Source: an uncultured Spirochaetales bacterium
GTDB taxonomy: Bacteria; Spirochaetota; Spirochaetia; Sphaerochaetales; Sphaerochaetaceae
Assembly: GCA_944392695.1 (NCBI GenBank)
Contig: CALXXN010000001.1
Span: 124,001 to 188,000 of the forward strand
Direction: 5' to 3'
Length of the DNA: 64,000 bases
The position numbers were made by a program, and so were the translations under genes. This document shows, piece by piece, positions 25,812 through 35,283 of the stretch; positions within the stretch are counted from its first letter, which is position 1, and each line of letters opens with the position of its first letter. Below the pieces are notes generated by a model. That model saw only the letters and a list, made by a program, of their open reading frames with translations. It did not search any database and was not told where the DNA came from.

Positions 25812-27326
25812 ATGCTATCAGGAAACCTAAGGGATTATCTTTCACAAGCGGGGGATGGGGCCACGACAGCCATGGTCCATATGATTTCAGCGCTCGACCT
25901 TGTGTCTGCCGACTCCCCAGCTGTTGCCGCATCGATAGTCCAGGAGTTCTCAGACCAGAGGGAGGGCTACCTGAAGCTGATCGCAAGTGAGAACTTCTCA
26001 TCACATGCCGTCCAGGCAGCCATGGGGACCTTGCTGACAGACAAGTACGCAGAAGGTTTCCCTGGGCACCGTTTCTATGCGGGCTGTGGGAATATCGACG
26101 CAATCGAATCACTCGCCGTAGAGGAAGCCAAGGCCCTTTTCGGCGCCCAGCATGCCTATGTGCAACCGCATAGCGGAGCTGACGCCAACCTCTGTGCATT
26201 CTGGGCCATACTCAACACGCGCATCCAGGTCCCGATGCTGGAGGAGATGGGTGTGACAGACCCCGGCAAGCTATCACGTGAGGACTGGGGCAGGATCCGG
26301 GAAGCCTGTCACAACCAGCGCCTGCTTGGACTGGACTACTATTCAGGTGGTCATCTCACCCATGGTTACAGGCAGAACATATCAGCCCAGCTCTTCGATG
26401 CCTGGTCTTACAGCGTCGATGAGGAGACGAAGCTCCTTGACTACGATGCGATCGAGGAGCGTGTGAAGGAAGTCAAGCCCTTGATCCTGCTTGCGGGATA
26501 CTCCGCCTATCCCAGGAAGATCGACTTCCGCCGCATGGCAAGGATCGCCCATGACAATGGTGCCGTCCTCATGGTCGACATGGCCCACTTCGCAGGACTC
26601 GTGGCTGGTGGTGTCTTCACCGATGAATACAATCCTGTCCCCTGGGCTGATGTCGTCACGAGCACGACACATAAGACGCTGCGTGGTCCACGTGGTGGCC
26701 TGGTGCTCTGCACTGAGGAGTTCCGTGAGGCTGTCGACAAGGGCTGCCCCCTGGTGCTTGGAGGTCCGCTTGGCCATGTTGTCGCAGCCAAGGCCCTCTG
26801 CTTCATCGAGGCCAGGACCGATGAGTTCAAGCGTTATGCGCATACGATAGTCGCGAACTGCCAGGACCTCGCACTGGCCTTGAAGGAGGAGGGTGTGTCT
26901 GTACTGACAGGTGGCACTGACAACCATCTCCTGCTGGTCGATGTGTCCTCCTTTGGAATCAATGGACGCCAGGCTGAGTCATTGCTACGGGACTGTGGGA
27001 TCACCCTCAACCGAAATGCGCTGCCCTTTGACAAGAACGGCCCTTGGTACACTTCGGGCCTCCGCCTTGGTACGGCGGCCTTGACGACACTTGGCATGGG
27101 GGAGGCTGAGATGAAGGAGATCGCCTCCATCATCGCCATGGTCATGAGGAATGCACGCCCTGCCGTCATCAGCAAGGGACCTAATGCAGGCCAGTTGTCC
27201 AAGAGCAGGGCGAAGGCCCCCAAGGAAGTCATGGAGGAGGCGGAGACGAGGGTGGCGGCCCTGCTCAAGGCCCATCCACTCTATCCTGACCTGGATCTTG
27301 ACTTCCTCAGGGAACGCTACCTCTGA
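25812..27326 (+). CDS. glyA: Serine hydroxymethyltransferase (long form)
   Basis: A 504-aa PLP enzyme that interconverts serine plus tetrahydrofolate with glycine plus methylene-tetrahydrofolate. Recognisable blocks include LIASENFSSHAVQAAMG, YAEGFPGHRFYAGC, VDMAHFAGLVAGG and STTHKTLRGPRGG, whose lysine binds PLP. Typical bacterial GlyA is about 415-430 aa. This longer form, with an N-terminal extension and an insertion around residues 135-200, matches a longer SHMT type that I associate with spirochaetes and some other lineages. AAGGAGG lies a few bases before the ATG at 25812; an in-frame GTG at 25803 overlaps that site and is unlikely. Confidence 0.93.
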   Translation: MLSGNLRDYLSQAGDGATTAMVHMISALDLVSADSPAVAASIVQEFSDQREGYLKLIASENFSSHAVQAAMGTLLTDKYAEGFPGHRFYAGCGNIDAIESLAVEEAKALFGAQHAYVQPHSGADANLCAFWAILNTRIQVPMLEEMGVTDPGKLSREDWGRIREACHNQRLLGLDYYSGGHLTHGYRQNISAQLFDAWSYSVDEETKLLDYDAIEERVKEVKPLILLAGYSAYPRKIDFRRMARIAHDNGAVLMVDMAHFAGLVAGGVFTDEYNPVPWADVVTSTTHKTLRGPRGGLVLCTEEFREAVDKGCPLVLGGPLGHVVAAKALCFIEARTDEFKRYAHTIVANCQDLALALKEEGVSVLTGGTDNHLLLVDVSSFGINGRQAESLLRDCGITLNRNALPFDKNGPWYTSGLRLGTAALTTLGMGEAEMKEIASIIAMVMRNARPAVISKGPNAGQLSKSRAKAPKEVMEEAETRVAALLKAHPLYPDLDLDFLRERYL

Positions 27327-27375
27327 GGCCGGATGGCCATGTGGCATCATGTCTATTTCCATCGTCTAAAATGTA

Positions 27376-27405
27376 TTGACGAAGGAATGGTGATGAAAGT
27401 ATTCT
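27376..27405 (+). promoter_or_regulatory. Predicted promoter of rpsD
   Basis: TTGACG, an 18-bp spacer and TATTCT. The expected transcription start is near 27412, at the base of a hairpin. Confidence 0.6.
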
Positions 27406-27411
27406 AATCGG

Positions 27412-27426
27412 GCTGGCCTGGCCAGC
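27412..27426 (+). promoter_or_regulatory. Hairpin at the predicted 5' end of rpsD mRNA
   Basis: GCTGGCC-T-GGCCAGC is a perfect palindrome; as RNA it forms GCTGG/CCAGC with a five-base loop. It starts at about +1 of the predicted transcript and could stabilise the message or take part in S4 autoregulation. Confidence 0.4.
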
Positions 27427-27454
27427 ACATAATCTTTCGGAGGGTATTGATCTA

Positions 27455-28048
27455 ATGGCAAGGAACATGTCACCTAGATTCAAGCAGTGCAGAAGACTTG
27501 GGGTCAATGTATGTGGACATCCCAAGGCAATGAACAGGGCCAACAGCCCGGCATTCACAAAGAGGCGCAAGCCGACTGAGTACAGCAAGCAGCTGACGGA
27601 GAAGCAGAAGCTCAAGGCTTACTATGGTGTCCTTGAGAAGCAGCTCCACCACTACTATGAGAAGGCTCTCAAGAGCGACCTGATGACAGGCGATGCCCTC
27701 GTCATCCAGCTCGAGACCAGGCTGGACAACTGCGTCTACCGCATTGGTTTCGGCAACTCGATCCGCCTTGCCCGCCAGCTCGTGTCCCACGGACATATCC
27801 TGGTCAATGGCAAGAAGGTCGACATCCCTTCCTACCAGGTCAAGGTTGGTGATGTCATCTCCCTCAAGGAGAAGTCAAGGAAGAACGAGCAGTTCAAGGA
27901 TTGCTTCCTCGGCCATCCCGCTTTCAACCTCGCTTACTTCGAGAAGAACGACGAGGAGTTCAGCGGCAAGCTGGTCAGGCTTCCTGAAAGGAACGAGATC
28001 CCAATCGAAGTCAACGACCAGTACGTCGTCGAGTTCTACAGCAAGTAA
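27455..28048 (+). CDS. rpsD: 30S ribosomal protein S4
   Basis: A 197-aa S4 protein with the N-terminal block [14 protein letters not shown] and the S4 RNA-binding domain at about residues 88-150 ([46 protein letters not shown]). S4 nucleates assembly of the 30S body. The gene stands alone with its own promoter rather than in the alpha operon. A CGGAGG site precedes the ATG, and the 43-base leader begins with a hairpin. Confidence 0.96.
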   Translation: MARNMSPRFKQCRRLGVNVCGHPKAMNRANSPAFTKRRKPTEYSKQLTEKQKLKAYYGVLEKQLHHYYEKALKSDLMTGDALVIQLETRLDNCVYRIGFGNSIRLARQLVSHGHILVNGKKVDIPSYQVKVGDVISLKEKSRKNEQFKDCFLGHPAFNLAYFEKNDEEFSGKLVRLPERNEIPIEVNDQYVVEFYSK

Positions 28049-28210
28049 CCACTGGCTCCTGACCGTCCTGGAAGCCGACCACATACGGCTCCCTGTGATC
28101 CCCGTCACATTCCCAACCACGACGGGGGAGAGAAAGGACGAAGGCGCATCTACGGCTACCCTCATCAAGGTGCGTCGGACGGGAAGGATGAAGAGGCTTG
28201 CACCAAATGG

Positions 28211-28242
28211 ACCGGTTCTGGGGATATCCTGGAACCGGTTTT
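28211..28242 (+). terminator. Intrinsic terminator upstream of the prolyl-tRNA deacylase gene
   Basis: ACCGGTTC (28211-28218) pairs with GAACCGGT (28232-28239), with a GGATATCC palindrome in the loop, followed by a TTTTCTC run. It may end rpsD transcription about 160 bases after the stop, or act as an attenuator for the gene at 28289. Confidence 0.65.
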
Positions 28243-28288
28243 CTCGTATCTGGAATGGAATGCCCCGTCTCCAGACAGGAGGCTTGAC

Positions 28289-28798
28289 TTGGCAGACATG
28301 TATTCACGTGAATCAATCATTGACCTGCTGAAGCGGCGGGGTGTATGGCATGAGATCACAATGCACCCTGCGGTCAATACGATGGAGGAGGCGGCACGTA
28401 TTGAGCTGCCTTATCCAGGACGGGAAGCGAAGAACCTCTTCCTGCGCGATGACAAACGGAAAAGCTGGTATCTTGTCAGTGTCATGGGGGACAAGAGGCT
28501 GGACCTCAAGGCCTTCAGGATGGATCAAGGGACAAGGCCGCTGAGCTTCGCCTCGCCATCTGAGCTGATGGAGCACCTTGGTCTGATGCCAGGTTCCGTC
28601 ACCCCCTTTGGCGTGCTCAATGATGAATCACACACAGTCTCATTGTATCTGGACAAGTCATTCTGGGAGGATGGTGGGGTCATTGGCTTGCACCCCTGTG
28701 ACAACCGCGCGACAGTCTGGATGAAGACGGCTGACCTGGCCTCCATTTTGACCTCACTGGGACATGAAGTGATAGCGTTCCAGGTGCCGGAAATGTGA
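28289..28798 (+). CDS. YbaK/ProX-type prolyl-tRNA deacylase
   Basis: A 169-aa member of the YbaK/EbsC aminoacyl-tRNA editing family, most like stand-alone ProX/PrdX proteins that hydrolyse Ala-tRNA(Pro) misacylated by ProRS. Typical blocks are YPGREAKNLFLRDDKRKSWYLV with the conserved lysine, GSVTPFGVLND and IGLHPCDNRATVWM. TTG at 28289 is the likely start, with AGGAGG six bases upstream; the ATG at 28298 would be 15 bases from that site. It lies downstream of a structured stretch and terminator that could control it. Confidence 0.88.
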   Translation: MADMYSRESIIDLLKRRGVWHEITMHPAVNTMEEAARIELPYPGREAKNLFLRDDKRKSWYLVSVMGDKRLDLKAFRMDQGTRPLSFASPSELMEHLGLMPGSVTPFGVLNDESHTVSLYLDKSFWEDGGVIGLHPCDNRATVWMKTADLASILTSLGHEVIAFQVPEM

Positions 28799-28860
28799 AA
28801 TCCCGTACCCGTTGGACTTCACAATCCGGATAATTGCTTTTGTTGCAATTGTTTTTCTGT

Positions 28861-28901
28861 TTTACATAGATTTTACATACTCCTGTCTCTTCATTTCACA
28901 T
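28861..28901 (+). promoter_or_regulatory. Pho-box-like direct repeats upstream of pstS
   Basis: TTTACAT at 28861-28867 and again at 28872-28878, seven-base units spaced by four, with a third TTCACAT at 28895-28901 near the same 11-base phase. The 11-base periodicity matches PhoB/PhoP half-site spacing. A TGATAG -10 candidate lies at 28907. The likely binder is the PhoB encoded in this operon. Confidence 0.65.
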
Positions 28902-28960
28902 GGCACTGATAGCCTTCGAGCCATCCTAAGAGGAAAACTTCCAATTTCAGGAGAAATGAA

Positions 28961-29770
28961 ATGAAGAAACTTGCAATGATTGCTCTTGTCGCCCTGTGCG
29001 CGATCAGCTTTGTCTTCGCCAGTGGCGCTTCTGAGTCCACACAGAACGTCTCCACCGATGGATCGACTTCAATGGAGTCTGTCATCGGCTCCCTGGCTGA
29101 GGCCTATATGGCGGAGAACCCCAATGTCACAGTCACCTACAACCCGACTGGCAGCGGCAGTGGCATCACAGCAGTCAGCGAGGGCAGGTGCGACATCGGA
29201 CTTGCTTCCCGCGCCCTCACCGATGATGAGAAGGCTGGTGGCCTCACCGAGACCGTCCTCGCCCTGGATGGAATCGCCATCATCGTCAACAACTCCAACC
29301 CTGTCAACGACCTGACACTTGAGCAGATCGCAGCCCTCTATACTGGTGAGATCGCAAACTGGAGCGAGGTCGGCGGTGCCGATGCCCCAGTCGTCCTGAT
29401 CGGCCGTGAGGCTGGTAGCGGAACAAGGGACGGCTTCGAGTCCATCACTGGAACTGAGGACCTTTGCCAGTACCGCCAGGAGCTGACAAGCACTGGTGAT
29501 GTCATCACCACTGTCTCCACCAACCCCAATGCCATCGGTTACGCCTCCCTGTCCGCAGTCAGCGACAGCGTCAAGACCCTGACTGTCAACGGCGTGGCTC
29601 CCAGCGAGGAGACTGTCCTGAGCGGTGAATACCTGGTCCAGCGCCCCTTCGTCATGGCCACCAGGAGTGCAGAGCCCCTCAGTGAAGCTGCCCAGGCCTT
29701 CTTCGACTACGCCCTCAGCAGCGAGGCCGCTCCGATCATCGCCGGTGCCGGTGCAGTCCCCCTCAACTAA
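28961..29770 (+). CDS. pstS: Phosphate ABC transporter, substrate-binding protein
   Basis: A 269-aa periplasmic phosphate-binding protein. The signal peptide ends near VFA, followed by SGASES. Ligand-binding blocks are DGSTSMESVIGSLAEAY, NPTGSGSGITAVSEGRCDIGLASR and REAGSGTRDGFE, which hold phosphate by many hydrogen bonds in the PstS fold. GGAG lies before the ATG. It opens the pstSCAB-phoU-phoB-phoR operon behind Pho-box-like repeats. There is no lipobox cysteine at the cleavage point. Confidence 0.95.
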   Translation: MKKLAMIALVALCAISFVFASGASESTQNVSTDGSTSMESVIGSLAEAYMAENPNVTVTYNPTGSGSGITAVSEGRCDIGLASRALTDDEKAGGLTETVLALDGIAIIVNNSNPVNDLTLEQIAALYTGEIANWSEVGGADAPVVLIGREAGSGTRDGFESITGTEDLCQYRQELTSTGDVITTVSTNPNAIGYASLSAVSDSVKTLTVNGVAPSEETVLSGEYLVQRPFVMATRSAEPLSEAAQAFFDYALSSEAAPIIAGAGAVPLN

Positions 29771-29794
29771 GACAGACTGGCCAGGAAACGGAGT

Positions 29795-30661
29795 ATGAAC
29801 ATTAAAAAATCCAAAGAGGATGTCATACACTTCATATTCCTTATCCTCGGTCTCATAGCAGTCGGCTCGGTATTGGTGATCACGGTCTACCTGGTCATCT
29901 CCGGGCTGCCTGCCATCAGGGAGATAGGCCTGGTGGACTTCCTTTTCGGAACCCGCTGGGCCTCTACTGCCGCTGAGCCCGAGTATGGAATCCTTCCCTT
30001 CATCCTCACCAGCATCTACGGTACGGCCGGTGCCATCCTGATCGGAGTCCCCATCGGCTTCTTCGCCGCCGTCTACCTCGCCAAGATGGCACCTCGGAAA
30101 GTGTGCTCCTTCATGCAGCTGTGCATCGGAGTGCTCGCTGGCATCCCCTCGGTCGTATATGGCCTGGTTGGCATGCTGATACTCGTGCCGGGAATCATGA
30201 ATGTCTTCAACGTACCTGATGGAGCGAGCCTGCTGGCAGCCATCATCGTCCTTGCCGTCATGATCCTGCCTTCCGTCATCAACGTGTCGCTGACCAACCT
30301 CCAAGCCGTTCCACGCGACTATGAGGAAGCCTCACTCGCCCTGGGTGCGACGACGACGGAGACTTATTTCCGTGTCACGGTGCCAGCCGCCAAGAGCGGT
30401 ATCTTCACCGCCATCGTCCTTGGTATCGGACGTGCCATCGGAGAGGCCATGGCTGTCATGATGGTCGCCGGAAACGTGGCGAACATGCCATCCCTCTTCC
30501 AGAGCGTACGCTTCCTGACCACGGCTGTCGCAAGCGAGATGAGCTACTCTTCGGGACTGCAGCGCCAGGCGCTGTTCTCAATCGCCCTCGTGCTCTTCTT
30601 CTTCATCATGCTGATCAATGCGACCTTGCTCGTGATCAAAAAGAGGAGTCAGACAGTATGA
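29795..30661 (+). CDS. pstC: Phosphate ABC transporter, permease PstC
   Basis: A 288-aa inner-membrane permease with six predicted segments. The N-terminus contains the PstC pattern FLFGTRWASTAAEPEYGILPFILTSIYGT. The cytoplasmic coupling loop is EASLALGATTTETYFRVTVPAAKSGI, which contacts PstB. With PstA it makes the high-affinity phosphate channel. It follows pstS after 24 bases and overlaps pstA by four bases. Confidence 0.95.
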   Translation: MNIKKSKEDVIHFIFLILGLIAVGSVLVITVYLVISGLPAIREIGLVDFLFGTRWASTAAEPEYGILPFILTSIYGTAGAILIGVPIGFFAAVYLAKMAPRKVCSFMQLCIGVLAGIPSVVYGLVGMLILVPGIMNVFNVPDGASLLAAIIVLAVMILPSVINVSLTNLQAVPRDYEEASLALGATTTETYFRVTVPAAKSGIFTAIVLGIGRAIGEAMAVMMVAGNVANMPSLFQSVRFLTTAVASEMSYSSGLQRQALFSIALVLFFFIMLINATLLVIKKRSQTV

Positions 30662-31518
30662 TCCAGCCATTGTCAAACAAGAGGAAGGCCTGGTGTGCCA
30701 TCATGAAAGCCCTGTGCTACCTCTCGATCGGCATAGTCACCGCCCTGACCCTCTTCATGCTCATCTATGTTTTCGTGAAGGGCCTGCCTGAGGTCACATG
30801 GGACCTCCTGTCGACCTCGCCTAGCTACCTGAGGCACACGATTGGCATCCTGCCAGATATCATGAACACGGTCTATGTGGTGATCGCGACCCTGGTCATG
30901 GTCCTCCCAATCGGTGTGGGGGCGGCCATCTATCTTAATGAGTATGCTAAGAACCGCCGCGTTGTAGAACTCATCGAGTTCGCCGCTGAGACGCTTTCCG
31001 GCATACCATCGATCATCTATGGCCTTGTCGGCATGCTCGTGTTCTGCCAGTTCCTCGGATTGCAGACGAGCCTCCTGGCCGGTTCGATGACCTTGGTCAT
31101 CATGAACCTGCCGACCATATTGCGCACGACGCAGGAAGCGCTCAAGACGGTGCCACAGAGTTACAGGGAGGGTGCCTTCGCCCTTGGTGCGGGTAAGTGG
31201 CGTGTCATCAGGACAGTCGTCCTGCCCAGCTGCATCAATGGCATCATCACAGGCTGCATCCTCTCAATTGGAAGGATACTCGGTGAGAGTGCCGCCCTGC
31301 TGTTCACGACAGGCTTCGCCCACAACCTCAATGGCTTCTTCGAAGGCCTTAGGAGCTCGGGTGCCACATTGACTGTCGCCCTCTACGTCTATGCCAAGGA
31401 GCAGGGGGAGTTCGAAGTCGCCTTCGCGATTGCCGCGATCCTGGTCATACTGACCATCTTGATCAATCTTGCCACAACGTTCATGGGCAAGCTCATGGAA
31501 AGGAGAAACGGACAGTGA
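30658..31518 (+). CDS. pstA: Phosphate ABC transporter, permease PstA
   Basis: A 286-aa permease pairing with PstC. Diagnostic parts are [10 protein letters not shown]-like [35 protein letters not shown] and the coupling loop [26 protein letters not shown]. Six hydrophobic segments are visible. It overlaps pstC by ATGA and overlaps pstB, which starts with GTG, by GTGA. Confidence 0.95.
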   Translation: MIQPLSNKRKAWCAIMKALCYLSIGIVTALTLFMLIYVFVKGLPEVTWDLLSTSPSYLRHTIGILPDIMNTVYVVIATLVMVLPIGVGAAIYLNEYAKNRRVVELIEFAAETLSGIPSIIYGLVGMLVFCQFLGLQTSLLAGSMTLVIMNLPTILRTTQEALKTVPQSYREGAFALGAGKWRVIRTVVLPSCINGIITGCILSIGRILGESAALLFTTGFAHNLNGFFEGLRSSGATLTVALYVYAKEQGEFEVAFAIAAILVILTILINLATTFMGKLMERRNGQ

Positions 31519-32267
31519 AAATACTGGAAACCCATCACCTGAACCTCTGGTATGGCCAGAGCCAGGCCCTCAAGGATATAAACCTCGATATCGAGGAGAA
31601 GAGCATCACGGCCCTCATCGGACCATCTGGCTGTGGCAAGTCGACCTATCTCAGGACGCTCAACAGGATGAACGACCTCATCGATAGTGTAAGGATTGAA
31701 GGTGAGGTCCTCTATGAAGGACAGGACATCTTCTCCCCAAAGGTCGACGTCAACGGCCTCAGGAGGGACATCGGCATGGTCTTCCAGAAGCCGAACCCCT
31801 TCTTGATGAGTATTTACGACAACATCGCCTATGGTCCCAGGACAAACGGCATCAAGAGCCGCGCCAAGCTTGATGAGATCGTCGAGCGCAGCCTCAAGGC
31901 GGCCGCCCTCTGGGATGAGGTCAAGGACCGCTTGAAGAAGAACGCCACGGGGCTTTCCGGCGGTCAGCAGCAGAGGTTGTGCATAGCCCGTGCCTTGGCT
32001 GTCGAGCCCAAGGTCCTCTTGATGGACGAGCCCACCAGCGCCCTCGACCCGATTTCAACAAGCAAGATCGAAGATTTGGCGATGGAATTGAAAAAGGACT
32101 ATACTATCGTCATCGTCACACACAACATGCAGCAGGCCTTGAGGATCAGCGATACGACCGCCTTCTTCCTCCTTGGTGAGCTGATCGAGGTCGGCGATAC
32201 GGAGCAGCTCTTCAGCCAGCCCAAGCTGAAGAAGACAGAAGATTACATCACAGGAAGGTTTGGTTGA
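31515..32267 (+). CDS. pstB: Phosphate ABC transporter, ATP-binding protein PstB
   Basis: A 250-aa ABC ATPase that energises phosphate import. Walker A is GPSGCGKST, the signature is [20 protein letters not shown] and Walker B is [12 protein letters not shown]. The block [10 protein letters not shown] right after Walker A is specific to PstB. It starts with GTG in a GTGA overlap with pstA and is followed at once by phoU. Confidence 0.96.
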   Translation: MKILETHHLNLWYGQSQALKDINLDIEEKSITALIGPSGCGKSTYLRTLNRMNDLIDSVRIEGEVLYEGQDIFSPKVDVNGLRRDIGMVFQKPNPFLMSIYDNIAYGPRTNGIKSRAKLDEIVERSLKAAALWDEVKDRLKKNATGLSGGQQQRLCIARALAVEPKVLLMDEPTSALDPISTSKIEDLAMELKKDYTIVIVTHNMQQALRISDTTAFFLLGELIEVGDTEQLFSQPKLKKTEDYITGRFG

Positions 32268-32268
32268 G

Positions 32269-32925
32269 ATGACTAGGATCCACTTCAACGAACAGCTGAA
32301 CGAACTCAACAATGAACTCATACAGATGGGTGGTCTGTGTGAGAGTGCGATTGATACTTGTGTCGACGCCCTGCAGAGCGGTGATGAGGCCCTTGTCAAG
32401 GAGATCTCCAAGCGTGAGAAGGAGATCGACGAGAAGGAAAGTGAGATATCCGCCCTGTGCATGAAGATGTTGCTGCACCAGCAGCCTGTCGCCCGCGACC
32501 TCAGGACGATCAGCAGCGCCCTCAAGATGATCACCGACCTTGAGAGGATAGGTGACCAGGCGGACGATATAGGTGAGATGATCAGCTATACGACAAGCCA
32601 TAGTGGTGCACCTTATGAGTTGATCAAGGAAATGGGGCTCGCTACGAAGAAGATGGTCCGTGACTCGATTGACGCCTTCGTCGCACAGGACAAGGCGATG
32701 GCAGAGGCTGTCATAAAGCACGATGATGTCGTCGATGACCTCTTTGTCAATGTGAAGCGCACAGTGATTGATGATATCAACAGGAAGACGATCGATGGCG
32801 AGTTCGCAAGCGATGTCCTGATGATAGCCAAGTACTTCGAGAGGATAGGTGACCATGCGGTCAATGTGGCCGAGTGGGTCGAGTTCTCGATCACAGGACA
32901 CCACAGAAGAGAGGGCGAGGTATGA
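32269..32925 (+). CDS. phoU: Phosphate signalling and transport regulator PhoU
   Basis: A 218-aa helical protein made of two PhoU repeats, each with the metal-binding motif seen here as DLERIGDQADDIGE and YFERIGDHAVNVAEW. PhoU links the state of PstB to the PhoR kinase and restrains phosphate uptake. The ATG at 32269 is preferred because AGGAAGG stands about ten bases upstream, whereas the earlier TTG overlaps that site. The stop overlaps phoB by four bases. Confidence 0.94.
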   Translation: MTRIHFNEQLNELNNELIQMGGLCESAIDTCVDALQSGDEALVKEISKREKEIDEKESEISALCMKMLLHQQPVARDLRTISSALKMITDLERIGDQADDIGEMISYTTSHSGAPYELIKEMGLATKKMVRDSIDAFVAQDKAMAEAVIKHDDVVDDLFVNVKRTVIDDINRKTIDGEFASDVLMIAKYFERIGDHAVNVAEWVEFSITGHHRREGEV

Positions 32926-33602
32926 TTTTCACAGTCGAGGATGACGAGAGCATCCGTGAGATCGAGGTCTACACACTGACCAGCATGGGCTTCCAGGCGC
33001 GTGGCTTCTCTGATGGCACCTCCCTGTTCGAGGCCCTTGAATCTGGTCAGCTGCCTGACCTGGTCATGCTCGACATCATGCTTCCAGGCCAGAGTGGTGT
33101 GGATATACTACGCACCCTGCGCTCGAGCAGGCAGTGGCGTGACATACCTGTGATCATGGCCACGGCCAAGGGCAGTGAGTACGACAAGGTCGAGAGCCTT
33201 GACGCCGGTGCTGATGACTATCTTGTAAAGCCCTTTGGCATGATGGAGATGGTCAGCCGTGTCAAGGCCGTGCTCCGCCGCAGCGGGGCCAAGGCCTCTG
33301 ATGGTGTGCTCACTCTTGGCCGGATCACCTTGAACAAGCCTGAGCATGTCGTCATGGTCAGCGGTGAGAAGGTCGCCCTGACACTGAAGGAATTCGAGCT
33401 GCTGGAGCTGATGATGGAGAACCCAGGCATTGTCTTCACACGCGAGATGCTCCTCGACAGGATCTGGATGCAGGGTGCAGGAACTGAGACGCGCACAGTC
33501 GATGCGCATATCAAGACGTTGCGGCAGAAGCTTGGCGCACAGGGCCAGGTGATAGAGACGGTCCGTGGCGTCGGCTACCGTATCGCGGAGGATGGAAAGT
33601 GA
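32922..33602 (+). CDS. phoB: PhoB-family response regulator
   Basis: A 226-aa OmpR/PhoB-type regulator. The receiver domain has acidic residues EDDE near residue 6, the phosphoacceptor D51 in VMLDIMLPGQSG and a conserved lysine in DYLVKPFG. The C-terminal winged helix ends in AHIKTLRQKL and TVRGVGYRI. It should bind the TTTACAT repeats upstream of pstS when phosphorylated by PhoR. The start is the ATG overlapping the phoU stop; the open frame upstream lies inside phoU. Confidence 0.93.
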   Translation: MIFTVEDDESIREIEVYTLTSMGFQARGFSDGTSLFEALESGQLPDLVMLDIMLPGQSGVDILRTLRSSRQWRDIPVIMATAKGSEYDKVESLDAGADDYLVKPFGMMEMVSRVKAVLRRSGAKASDGVLTLGRITLNKPEHVVMVSGEKVALTLKEFELLELMMENPGIVFTREMLLDRIWMQGAGTETRTVDAHIKTLRQKLGAQGQVIETVRGVGYRIAEDGK

Positions 33603-35266
33603 ACAAGACGATATTCCGCTCGATGCTGCTTGCCTGCTGCGTCGTCATGGTCTTCAGCCTTCTCGTGACCCTCTTCTTCCTCAACTCATATTTCATGGGC
33701 ATGGAGATGGAGACACTGCGTGGACAGTTGGAGATGGTCGCCCGCAGCATAGGACAGTCCGGGCTTGACTGGTTTGATTCCTTCTCCAGTGATGTCTACC
33801 GGGTCACCTGGATCGACAGTACGGGCGATGTCATATGGGATACGGAGAGCGATGAGGAGACGATGGAGAACCATCTCGACCGCGAAGAGGTCGCCATGGC
33901 ACTCCAGGCGGGTTATGGGGAAGCGTCCAGATTGTCTGACACGCTTTCACAGGAGACACTGTACAGCGCCATGAGGATTGATGATGGTTCTGTCGTCCGC
34001 CTGTCCATGACGCGCCAGTCCGTCTTCCGCCTGACGCTTGGCATGATTCCATACATGATAGTCGTACTCATTGCCGCCTTGCTTCTGTGCACCTTCATAT
34101 CAAAGTGGGTCTCGAGGCGGATCATAGAGCCACTCAACCGACTCAACCTGGACAAGCCGCTTGAGAACGACACCTATGAGGAGCTCAGCCCGCTCCTGAC
34201 AAGGATTGAGAACCAGAACCGCCAGATCGAAGGGCAGATCGAGACAATCCGCAAGAGGCAGAAGGAGTTCTCCGCAATCACTGACAACATGAGGGAGGGC
34301 ATGATCATCCTCAACAGCGCCGATGAGATTGTGAGCATCAACTCCTCTGCGATGAAGCTCTTCGGAGGTAACAGCTCTGTCATCGGACGTGGCATACTCG
34401 TCCTTGAGCGCTCGCCTGAGTTCATGAACGCCCTGACCGAGGTCAAGGAGAAGGGCAGGAGCGAGTACTTCTTCGAACGCAATGGATTCATCAACCGCCT
34501 GATCGCCAACCGCATCCATGATGATGACAACAGGGACCTTGGTACCTGCATCCTGATTGTCGATGAGACTGAAAAGGTCCTTTCAGAAGGCATGAGGAGG
34601 GAGTTCAGCGCCAATGTATCACATGAGCTTAAGACTCCTCTGCACTCAATACTCGCATCTTCGGAGCTGTTGATGAACAACCTGGTCAAGGAGGCGGACA
34701 AACCTGCCTTCATCGCCAGGATCCACAGCGAGGCCGAGCGTCTTGTGACCTTGATCGAGGACATAATAAGGCTCAGCCAGCTCGATGAAGGCCAGGACTT
34801 CCCAAAGGAGGAGGTTGATTTCGCTGAAATCGCCTCGTCTGTCTTCGACGCGATTGGGAAGAACGCCCAGGAACATCAGGTGACGCTGTCACAAGACCTG
34901 GATGACATACGCATCCAGGGCGTGCAGCGACTGGTCTATGAGATCATATTCAACTTGGTTGACAACGCGGTGCGCTACAGCAAGCCAGGTGGGCATGTCG
35001 TCCTCTCGCTCCACAAGAGCCAGCGTGGTATCGAGCTTGCCGTCAAGGATGATGGCATAGGCATACCAGCCGAGCACCAGGCGAGGATCTTCGAGCGCTT
35101 CTACCGTGTCGACAGCTCACACTCCCGCCAGACAGGTGGTACGGGACTAGGCTTGTCGATTGTCAAACATGCCGCCTCTGTCATGGGCGCCACGGTCGAA
35201 GTGGCGAGCAGGGAAGGGGAAGGCAGTACATTCACAGTTGTCTTCCCAGCATCCAGCATGCTTTGA
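33599..35266 (+). CDS. phoR: PhoR-like sensor histidine kinase
   Basis: A 555-aa membrane kinase. The first membrane segment is at about residues 8-30 and a second at about 146-168, enclosing a roughly 115-residue periplasmic part. A HAMP-like linker, a PAS domain around 228-320, a HisKA domain with H342 in NVSHELKTPLHS and a HATPase with FNLVDNAVRYS, DDGIGIP and GTGLGLSIV follow. It phosphorylates PhoB when the Pst-PhoU complex senses low phosphate. It starts with GTG in the phoB stop overlap, and a strong terminator follows. Confidence 0.93.
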   Translation: MNKTIFRSMLLACCVVMVFSLLVTLFFLNSYFMGMEMETLRGQLEMVARSIGQSGLDWFDSFSSDVYRVTWIDSTGDVIWDTESDEETMENHLDREEVAMALQAGYGEASRLSDTLSQETLYSAMRIDDGSVVRLSMTRQSVFRLTLGMIPYMIVVLIAALLLCTFISKWVSRRIIEPLNRLNLDKPLENDTYEELSPLLTRIENQNRQIEGQIETIRKRQKEFSAITDNMREGMIILNSADEIVSINSSAMKLFGGNSSVIGRGILVLERSPEFMNALTEVKEKGRSEYFFERNGFINRLIANRIHDDDNRDLGTCILIVDETEKVLSEGMRREFSANVSHELKTPLHSILASSELLMNNLVKEADKPAFIARIHSEAERLVTLIEDIIRLSQLDEGQDFPKEEVDFAEIASSVFDAIGKNAQEHQVTLSQDLDDIRIQGVQRLVYEIIFNLVDNAVRYSKPGGHVVLSLHKSQRGIELAVKDDGIGIPAEHQARIFERFYRVDSSHSRQTGGTGLGLSIVKHAASVMGATVEVASREGEGSTFTVVFPASSML

Positions 35267-35283
35267 CCAGGACAGTGGAACAG

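Noticed and set aside
28049-28210. Possible glycine, T-box, c-di-GMP or cobalamin riboswitch before the deacylase
   Set aside because: A GGGGAGAG and GAAGG string is present, but the other conserved blocks of the glycine aptamer and of the other classes are absent.
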